Virus record (IMG/VR): IMGVR_UViG_3300030390_001169
Location: 1-22,603 of that record
Origin: a virus
Length of the DNA: 22,603 bases
Reading direction: 5' to 3' (one strand)
Below the pieces are notes generated by a model, which ran no database searches, was not told where the DNA came from, and saw only the letters and a program-made list of their open reading frames with translations. A program made the translations under genes and the position numbers. This document shows positions 18,754-22,603 of this stretch, in pieces. Position 1 is the first letter of the stretch; each line of letters opens with the position of its first letter.

Positions 18754-18950
18754 ACTTTTCTCCTTCTTCCAAATAGTGTTCTCCAAAACCAGCTTCGGCA
18801 TATTGATATTGCCGTAAAGATAACTGCGATATGAAAACTCTCAAGAACTGTTGGGTACATATCAAAGAACGGAAATATAAATAACTGTATCATTGTCGAT
18901 AGAATTAATCCACTACCGACATCGATACACGTTTCAAATAAATTTCTCAC
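18750..18950 (-). CDS. Two-helix membrane protein (possibly DUF7220-like)
   Basis: 66 residues from a GTG at 18950 that overlaps the methyltransferase stop (GTGA). It reads MRNLFETCIDVGSGLILSTM, then IQLFIFPFFDMYP and ESFHIAVIFTAISICRSWFW with a basic end, RTLFGRRRKV. Two membrane helices (about 12-30 and 39-56). The pattern matches small membrane proteins common in cyanophages and marine phages, which I tentatively recall as DUF7220. Function unknown. It is immediately followed by the small lipoprotein, so the pair may work in the envelope. Confidence 0.72.
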   Translation of the reverse strand: MRNLFETCIDVGSGLILSTMIQLFIFPFFDMYPTVLESFHIAVIFTAISICRSWFWRTLFGRRRKV

Positions 18951-20071
18951 TTCATCGCCTTTACGATTGCATATCCTATTTCTTCGACGATTTGCGGGAC
19001 GATAGAATTGCCCAATCCTCTAAGTCGGTGTACTCTGCCGGATACCCCATTAGCCACTCGACCCACGTTGGGTTCAACGCTCCACCACCCTTGATCCAAG
19101 TTTCCTTGTCGCTCTTCGCTACTGCTTGTGGAAGAAGATGTCTCGTTGAATTGACTACGGCTTTGCCTGAATCCTTCCAATCTCTCGCTGTTGGTGTCGG
19201 CCATTTCTGAACTGCTGCCGTCAAATTGTGTTGAACTGCTGCCTTCTCTCCCTTGCGTTTGATCAGAGTGTCTAAATTTTCTTGTCCTGATGCTCTCGGT
19301 GTCGGCCACATCTTCACTGCTTTGCTTAATCCTGCTCCGTTGCCCGTCTTTGGGTTGATTCCACTTCGTTCCGTTGCTGTTGGCGTCGGCCACATCTTTT
19401 GTTTCTCCTCGAATAGAACTGCGTCCGATAGTTTCGCTCCGAAGGTGTTCTCTGGCTTGTTCTTCTTCCTTAAAATGTAAGACCCCTTCTCCGTTTTCTC
19501 TACTCGGTTCGACTGTTCTCCCCCCTCTATGCAACCCACTGTTGGTGTTGGCCATATCTGATCTGACTGCGATGAACCAGATTCTTTTTCTTTGGTGCGG
19601 AGCACCGACGGCTGCAGCTGGAATATTGAACGGTTGGACTTCGTATCCTTCGTCTTCCAAGTTAGTGCACACAGTCTCGAAGACCACGCCGTCTTGGATG
19701 TTAACAATTCCCGGCACATTTTCGCCAATAACGAATTTTGGTTGGAATACCTTGATAATGCGAAACATTTCTGGCCAGAGATGTCTGTCGTCATCTGTTC
19801 CTTTTTGTTTGCCCGCAACTGAGAACGGTTGGCAAGGGAAACCCCCTGTAATGATGTCTGGAGTTTCAATTCCATCTGTTTCAAAGTTTTCTTTGGTGAT
19901 CGCTCTGACGTCGTCATATATTTTTATTCCTTTCCAATGTTTATCTAATATTAATTTACTGAACTTATTGTTGTCACAAAAAGCTACAGTTTTAAAATGT
20001 CCTGTTCTCTCTAGTCCTAAACTAAATCCACCTAGTCCACTAAAGAGATCTAATACCTTTAATTTCTTCAT
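18947..20071 (-). CDS. dcm: DNA cytosine-5 methyltransferase
   Basis: 374 residues. Motif I DLFSGLGGFSLGLE (8-21), motif IV GGFPCQPFS with catalytic Cys 80, motif VI ENVPG (117-121), motif VIII PHQRKRIWFIA (158-168), and motifs IX-X in RLRGLGNSIVPQI (349-361). The variable region (170-330) is low complexity with four related repeats: MANTNS (173), VADANS (227), VADTES (255), MADTNS (290). WWSVEPNVGRVANGV follows. It methylates C5 of cytosine in a short target, probably guarding phage DNA against host restriction. GAGGAG precedes the ATG. A 313-codon second frame lies inside it. Confidence 0.95.
   Translation of the reverse strand: MKKLKVLDLFSGLGGFSLGLERTGHFKTVAFCDNNKFSKLILDKHWKGIKIYDDVRAITKENFETDGIETPDIITGGFPCQPFSVAGKQKGTDDDRHLWPEMFRIIKVFQPKFVIGENVPGIVNIQDGVVFETVCTNLEDEGYEVQPFNIPAAAVGAPHQRKRIWFIAVRSDMANTNSGLHRGGRTVEPSRENGEGVLHFKEEEQAREHLRSETIGRSSIRGETKDVADANSNGTKWNQPKDGQRSRIKQSSEDVADTESIRTRKFRHSDQTQGREGSSSTQFDGSSSEMADTNSERLEGFRQSRSQFNETSSSTSSSEERQGNLDQGWWSVEPNVGRVANGVSGRVHRLRGLGNSIVPQIVEEIGYAIVKAMK
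18976..19917 (-). CDS. Overlapping second-frame ORF with WPTPT repeats, nested in the methyltransferase gene
   Basis: 313 codons on the same strand as dcm in another frame. WPTP occurs at residues 122, 176, 204 and 239, spaced like the dcm-frame VADTNS repeats because the same DNA encodes both. Upstream is TSKTAWSSRLCALTWKTK and near the end LNPTWVEWLMGYPAEYTDLE. I recall both features in proteins encoded next to, or annotated as, phage methyltransferases (the NPxWVEWLMG and WPTPTA motifs), so the frame probably codes. No clear ribosome site: candidate starts are 19917, Met 42 and Met 67, or a frameshift from dcm. Its function may be target recognition or an accessory role. Expression is unproven. 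Confidence 0.5.
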   Translation of the reverse strand: MTTSERSPKKTLKQMELKLQTSLQGVSLANRSQLRANKKEQMTTDISGQKCFALSRYSNQNSLLAKMCRELLTSKTAWSSRLCALTWKTKDTKSNRSIFQLQPSVLRTKEKESGSSQSDQIWPTPTVGCIEGGEQSNRVEKTEKGSYILRKKNKPENTFGAKLSDAVLFEEKQKMWPTPTATERSGINPKTGNGAGLSKAVKMWPTPRASGQENLDTLIKRKGEKAAVQHNLTAAVQKWPTPTARDWKDSGKAVVNSTRHLLPQAVAKSDKETWIKGGGALNPTWVEWLMGYPAEYTDLEDWAILSSRKSSKK

Positions 20072-20083
20072 TCTTTCTCCTCA

Positions 20084-20260
20084 TTATATTACACCTTTTT
20101 CTCTTAAAGTTTCAGGGTTAAAGTTATCTTCTACCCATAACTCTCCTGTTCTCTCACAGTCATCACATTGTGCGTGTACTTCTTCTTTTGCTTGATGATA
20201 AGGTACTCTGTAAAAACCATTTCCCTTACATTTCGGACAGAATATTTTACGCTTTTCCAT
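20084..20260 (-). CDS. Small DnaJ-type zinc-binding protein
   Basis: 58 residues from the ATG at 20260. FCPKCKGNGFYRVPY and AQCDDCERTGEL form two CxxCxGxG-like elements (CPKCKGNG, CDDCERTG), the zinc-finger type of DnaJ. No J domain is present, so this is a stand-alone zinc module, perhaps binding nucleic acid or protein. The N-terminus MEKRKIF is preceded by AGGAT. Overlaps the upstream regulator gene by 14 bases. Confidence 0.72.
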   Translation of the reverse strand: MEKRKIFCPKCKGNGFYRVPYHQAKEEVHAQCDDCERTGELWVEDNFNPETLREKGVI

Positions 20261-20420
20261 TTTTATATCCTGTTTTCTTTGCAGCTCTTGTAGCAAGAGC
20301 TTCTATTGTTTTACTTATTGTTAACTTAGCATCTAAAAATTTTCCATCTGCTAAATAACTTAACTTCCTATAAGTGTCTATTGGTACTGATACAGACTTA
20401 AATTTATTTGGATCTGCCAT
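20247..20420 (-). CDS. Candidate ribbon-helix-helix DNA-binding protein
   Basis: 57 residues from the ATG at 20420 (MADPNKFKSVSVPIDTYRKL), with AAGGAAC upstream. A short strand with alternating residues (KSVSVPID) is followed by a helix (TYRKLSYLADG) and a second helix (LTISKTIEALATRAAKK), the Arc/MetJ ribbon-helix-helix layout. Such proteins dimerise and insert the strand pair into the major groove. It is the first gene of the 20420-16518 operon, right after a promoter, so it may regulate early genes or itself. Family call by pattern only. Confidence 0.6.
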   Translation of the reverse strand: MADPNKFKSVSVPIDTYRKLSYLADGKFLDAKLTISKTIEALATRAAKKTGYKNGKA

Positions 20421-20445
20421 TGTGTTCCTTTCTTTCATTAATAGT

Positions 20446-20485
20446 ATTATATGGGAATTTATAATGATAAATAAGCGCTTGTCAA
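20446..20485 (-). promoter_or_regulatory. Promoter region of the 20420 operon with TTCCCATATAAT (copy 3)
   Basis: On the minus strand TTGACA (20485-20480), a perfect -35, is followed after 16 bases by TATAAA (20463-20458). TTCCCATATAAT (20457-20446), with a second -10-like TATAAT, directly follows. Either -10 could be used; the shared motif could also be an operator at +1. The start codon at 20420 is 26 bases further. Confidence 0.6.
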
Positions 20486-20530
20486 ATGTTTTATTTTATT
20501 ATATTATGAAGACCTCTTCTCACACCTTTT

Positions 20531-20562
20531 GTTTGTGCGTTCCTTTCTTGGGACGCACGAAC
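20531..20562. other. Strong hairpin upstream of the 20420 promoter
   Basis: GTTTGTGCGTTCC and GGGACGCACGAAC pair over 13 positions with two G-T pairs and a six-base loop. No T-run follows on either strand. It lies between the terminator at 20578 and the promoter, so it may insulate the two operons. Confidence 0.6.
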
Positions 20563-20577
20563 ATTAATAGAACTTCA

Positions 20578-20602
20578 AAAACTAAAAACAACTTTAAGTT
20601 GT
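20578..20602 (-). terminator. Rho-independent terminator of the envelope-protein operon
   Basis: On the minus strand ACAACTT-A-AAGTTGT forms a small stem (about five pairs with a five-base loop) followed by TTTTTAGTTTTT. It starts seven bases after the stop of the gene ending at 20609. The weak stem is compensated by a good U-tract. Confidence 0.55.
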
Positions 20603-20608
20603 AGATAA

Positions 20609-20821
20609 TTAAATATCTAATCTAGGTTGACATTTGAAACCAATCACAATTCGGTCATTGTTGACACGATCTTGCCCCATTTGTTTCATCATTTCTTCAG
20701 CTATTTTATAACCAGAGGTTGCACATTCAAAGTGCGAATTATAAATTTCTTTGTGAGATATAGGAGGTAAACAATTACCATATAATTGCGTACAGATTGA
20801 AAGAACTAATATGAAATTCAT
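20609..20821 (-). CDS. Small exported cysteine-containing protein
   Basis: 70 residues: a hydrophobic start (MNFILVLSICTQLYGNCLPP) followed by HFECATSGYKIAEEMMKQMG and IGFKCQPRLDI. The first 15 residues resemble a signal sequence; the remaining Cys 17, 33 and 64 could form disulfides in the periplasm. I recall this CTQLxGxC pattern from marine phage contigs without a function. Coupled to the upstream gene by TAATG; last gene of its operon. Confidence 0.68.
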   Translation of the reverse strand: MNFILVLSICTQLYGNCLPPISHKEIYNSHFECATSGYKIAEEMMKQMGQDRVNNDRIVIGFKCQPRLDI

Positions 20822-20958
20822 TAATGTCCTTGGCCTCTATATTTTTTCCAGGTTCTACGTTTATTTTTATTCATCTTACATAAACTAGGGTGCCTGCCTA
20901 TATTTGTTTTATTAAATATAGGTTCGTGAGATACTTGATCTTTAAATTTTTTCGCCAT
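20821..20958 (-). CDS. Small basic protein (SLCKMNKNKRRTWKKYRGQG)
   Basis: 45 residues: MAKKFKDQVSHEPIFNKTNI followed by GRHPSLCKMNKNKRRTWKKY and RGQGH. The C-terminal half is a basic motif I associate with small proteins of marine phages. The stop overlaps the next start as TAATG and the start overlaps the upstream gene by 17 bases. Function unknown. Confidence 0.65.
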   Translation of the reverse strand: MAKKFKDQVSHEPIFNKTNIGRHPSLCKMNKNKRRTWKKYRGQGH

Positions 20959-21181
20959 CGTCTTCTAACCATTCTCTAACAAAAGGTTTAGCACCTTTAG
21001 GTGCTGTAATAGTAGGTAAATAAATTATTTTACCATTAACGTGTTGCTCTAAATCAGCACCACAATTCATACATCTAAAAAAATATTTTTCAATACAAAC
21101 TAATCCTGTGAATTCTTCACACGTTGGACACTTTCCATTTACAACTTCAGCTACAAATTTAAGTCTTTTTTTTCTAGGCAT
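20942..21181 (-). CDS. Zinc-ribbon protein
   Basis: 79 residues. GKCPTCEEFTGLVC and FFRCMNCGADLEQHVNGKI provide CPTC and CMNC pairs with 17 residues between them, a compact zinc ribbon followed by a strand. The basic head (MPRKKRLKF) and acidic tail (REWLEDDGEKI) flank it. Similar ribbons occur in transcription-associated and assembly proteins; this resembles a family I associate with marine phages. TAATG-coupled to the upstream gene. Confidence 0.72.
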   Translation of the reverse strand: MPRKKRLKFVAEVVNGKCPTCEEFTGLVCIEKYFFRCMNCGADLEQHVNGKIIYLPTITAPKGAKPFVREWLEDDGEKI

Positions 21182-21417
21182 TACTCTAGTATTAATGCTT
21201 TTATAGAAAAAGATCCATCAATATTTTTTTCTAACTCTGCTTTAGATTTAATACATTTATAAGATACATTTTTACTTATAGGTGGTCTACTAGCTTCACG
21301 TTTATGCTTCATACATATTGACATTGAGTGTTTTCCTGTCTTTGGATCAATCTGTATTCTGTGTTCCTTGATATCAGGTCCTACAAACATTAAAAGGGCT
21401 ACAATATGCTCTATCAT
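21181..21417 (-). CDS. Small protein with a hydrophobic N-terminus, unknown function
   Basis: 78 residues. MIEHIVALLMFVGPDIKEHR is a short hydrophobic head, possibly a signal sequence or membrane-associated strand. Then SICMKHKREASRPPISKNVS, YKCIKSKAELEKNIDGSFSI, KALILE. Two Cys in the body could pair. The pattern is familiar from marine viral contigs, with no known role. Start overlaps the upstream stop as ATGA. Confidence 0.68.
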   Translation of the reverse strand: MIEHIVALLMFVGPDIKEHRIQIDPKTGKHSMSICMKHKREASRPPISKNVSYKCIKSKAELEKNIDGSFSIKALILE

Positions 21418-21584
21418 AGAGTTTTTCCTTTATTTACGCCTTCTTTAATAACATATTTTTGTGTGCCGTTTGCACCTATCTCTACTTCTTGTCTTAATTT
21501 TTTAGATAAATTTTTTTGTTTAATCGTTCTTTTAATTTCTTCAATATAATCTAAAAGTTTTCTAGTAACTCTTTCCATTTCCAT
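21414..21584 (-). CDS. Small basic protein, unknown function
   Basis: 56 residues: MEMERVTRKLLDYIEEIKRT, a Lys-rich helix, then LRQEVEIGANGTQKYVIKEG and VNKGKTL. Start at 21584 is supported by AAGG ten bases upstream; Met 3 is a weaker alternative. It overlaps the upstream gene by 23 bases and the downstream one by ATGA. A helix followed by a strand hairpin. Not recognised. Confidence 0.65.
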   Translation of the reverse strand: MEMERVTRKLLDYIEEIKRTIKQKNLSKKLRQEVEIGANGTQKYVIKEGVNKGKTL

Positions 21585-21930
21585 TAGCTCTTACCTTATC
21601 TTTTAATGTTTCTATATCGACTAAAGCTTTGTCCATTTGTTTTTGTACATACTCTATGTTTACTTTGTTGTGCATCATATCTTCTATTCTTACTTCTATC
21701 TTCTCCACGGATTTGTATAAATCCTCCAACAACATTAGTTGTTCTTGATCAATGGGTAACTGTTCACTTTTCTTAAGTAAATCAGCAGAGAATAATTCTC
21801 TTGATGTCTCTAGCGAGGTCAGCCTAGCCGTCACCTCTGTGTACGCAACTACACCCATTACTACACCTATTATGATTCCAATCATATTTTTGATTGGCAT
21901 ACTTACATTTGTATTTTCACTTACTTTCAT
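21562..21930 (-). CDS. Membrane-anchored coiled-coil protein, possible inner spanin or holin-like
   Basis: 122 residues. A short polar head, then one membrane helix (KNMIGIIIGVVMGVVAYTEV, about 14-33), then a long helical region with SLETSRELFSADLLKKSEQL, KSVEKIEVRIEDMMH and MDKALVDIETLKDKVRAN. One N-terminal anchor plus periplasmic coiled coil is the layout of inner spanins, but no embedded Rz1-like partner is obvious. I recall this NMIGIII family from marine phages without a function. Overlaps the upstream gene by 14 bases. Confidence 0.65.
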   Translation of the reverse strand: MKVSENTNVSMPIKNMIGIIIGVVMGVVAYTEVTARLTSLETSRELFSADLLKKSEQLPIDQEQLMLLEDLYKSVEKIEVRIEDMMHNKVNIEYVQKQMDKALVDIETLKDKVRANGNGKSY

Positions 21931-22414
21931 TTTTTGGTCCTATGAATTTATCGTTCATCAGTATAACATCTGGGTTTTCTTTTTTATAGTCATTTTTAAG
22001 GGTATCCCAATGGCTATTTGCATCATTAGGTCTATTATCAAGGCCTGAAGGAGTAATACCCCTACATTTATTTACCAATAAAGAAAATTCAGGATTAAGT
22101 TTTAGTGTAGGATTACCATTAACTCTACCACACATTTTCATTAATTCTAATTGTTGTTTAAGTTTTACGTTTTCTTTTTGTGTCTTACAATCTGTGCCTA
22201 AATATTTTCTATAAGTAAATCTAACATATTCATCTTCGTGTGTACTATTTTCACTATAGTTATAATCAGTATCACGTCTTTCTGTTGTTACTTCAAAATC
22301 TCCACATCTTGCACCATACTCATTAAGATACTCATTTTTACTGTGTGAAGGGCCACCAAACAAAGCTAGTAATGTTATCATTATAAATAAAATTATTGTA
22401 AATTTGTAATCCAT
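21917..22414 (-). CDS. Exported periplasmic protein, unknown function
   Basis: 165 residues from the ATG at 22414 (MDYKFTIILFIMITLLALFG), chosen because GGAG lies nine bases upstream and it gives a compact signal peptide; an ATG at 22429 would add five residues. The signal sequence ends near GGPSHS. The mature part is acidic and polar with Cys residues (GARCGDF, LGTDCKT, KMCGRVN, VNKCRGI) that could form two disulfides. Not recognised. The role could be lysis or envelope modification by neighbourhood. Confidence 0.68.
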   Translation of the reverse strand: MDYKFTIILFIMITLLALFGGPSHSKNEYLNEYGARCGDFEVTTERRDTDYNYSENSTHEDEYVRFTYRKYLGTDCKTQKENVKLKQQLELMKMCGRVNGNPTLKLNPEFSLLVNKCRGITPSGLDNRPNDANSHWDTLKNDYKKENPDVILMNDKFIGPKNESK

Positions 22415-22432
22415 CTTGGCTATCTCCATACA

Positions 22433-22603
22433 TTACCTATTTAAATCCTTAATATCATAACTGTGTTCTCTAACTTGATCTGCTAGTTGTCTATATAAAT
22501 TCTCTGCCATCTGCCACGTAGATTCAGCAGAAGTTAATCTTGTGTTTTGATCTGTAAGTTTTTCTTGTGCAACTTTTAAATCTCTTTGAAGATTTACTAT
22601 TTG
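22433..22603 (-). CDS. C-terminal end of a coiled-coil protein (partial)
   Basis: Open frame of 56 codons plus stop that enters from the right edge, with the N-terminus outside the window. The visible part is helical, with heptad-like QIVNLQRDLKVAQEKLTDQN, LTSAESTWQMAENLYRQLAD and HSYDIKDLNR. It lies just upstream of the exported protein on the same strand. A coiled-coil tail would suit a spanin, a tail protein or a membrane-anchored regulator; the missing N-terminus prevents a choice. Confidence 0.65.
   Translation of the reverse strand, partial: QIVNLQRDLKVAQEKLTDQNTRLTSAESTWQMAENLYRQLADQVREHSYDIKDLNR

Noticed and set aside
19374-20195. Long plus-strand open frame of 273 codons opposite the methyltransferase
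   Set aside because: It is the antisense shadow of a dual-coding, repeat-rich region, has no start signal and no recognisable domain.

Overview
This 22.6 kb AT-rich window is a piece of a tailed double-stranded DNA bacteriophage genome. It carries a large terminase, a portal protein, a scaffold-like protein, a GroES-like co-chaperonin, a small terminase, three PD-(D/E)XK nucleases and a cytosine-5 DNA methyltransferase, among dozens of small, tightly packed and translationally coupled genes. Low GC, very basic small head-module proteins and several small families that I associate with marine viral contigs suggest a phage of an AT-rich marine bacterium, possibly SAR11-like. The host is inference. 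No tRNA, rRNA, CRISPR array, insertion sequence or integrase was seen.

Nearly everything reads on the minus strand, so functional order runs right to left. 22603-20609: envelope-associated or exported small proteins and zinc-ribbon proteins, ending at a likely terminator (20578-20602). 20420-16518: a ribbon-helix-helix candidate regulator, a DnaJ-type zinc protein, the cytosine methyltransferase (with a long second reading frame inside it that also looks like a real protein), a two-helix membrane protein, a tiny lipoprotein, a PAPS-reductase-like ATPase, a RecB/Cas4/MGME1-like exonuclease and three small proteins. 16517-16196: noncoding and rich in short repeats. 16176-15675: two small genes whose first member may be leaderless. 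14843-15669 is the only convincing plus-strand block: a small acidic protein and the terminase small subunit. 14758-12665: nine small genes ending at a clear hairpin terminator. 12563-12180: a PD-(D/E)XK nuclease. 12179-11878: noncoding, with two families of short repeats. 11877-11142: three small genes and several strong hairpins. 10801-1: the packaging and head module (nuclease, TerL, unknown protein, portal, holin-like protein, a run of tiny basic proteins, GroES, scaffold, and the start of a probable capsid protein).

The most unusual signals are these. (1) Two iteron-like arrays of CARGCGA, about 3 kb apart, share a nearly identical 15-mer; one abuts the -35 box of the terS promoter. (2) That promoter is close to sigma-70 consensus and places the terS ATG at the expected +1, predicting a leaderless mRNA and possibly autoregulation. 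(3) The methyltransferase gene appears to be dual-coding, with VADTNS-type repeats in one frame and WPTPT repeats in the other. (4) A set of very basic proteins shares a recurring GG-x-[VIL] motif. (5) Five U-tract-less hairpins lie next to the terminase operon. (6) A TTCCCATATAAT motif recurs upstream of three minus-strand transcription units. All family calls were made by eye, without database searches.
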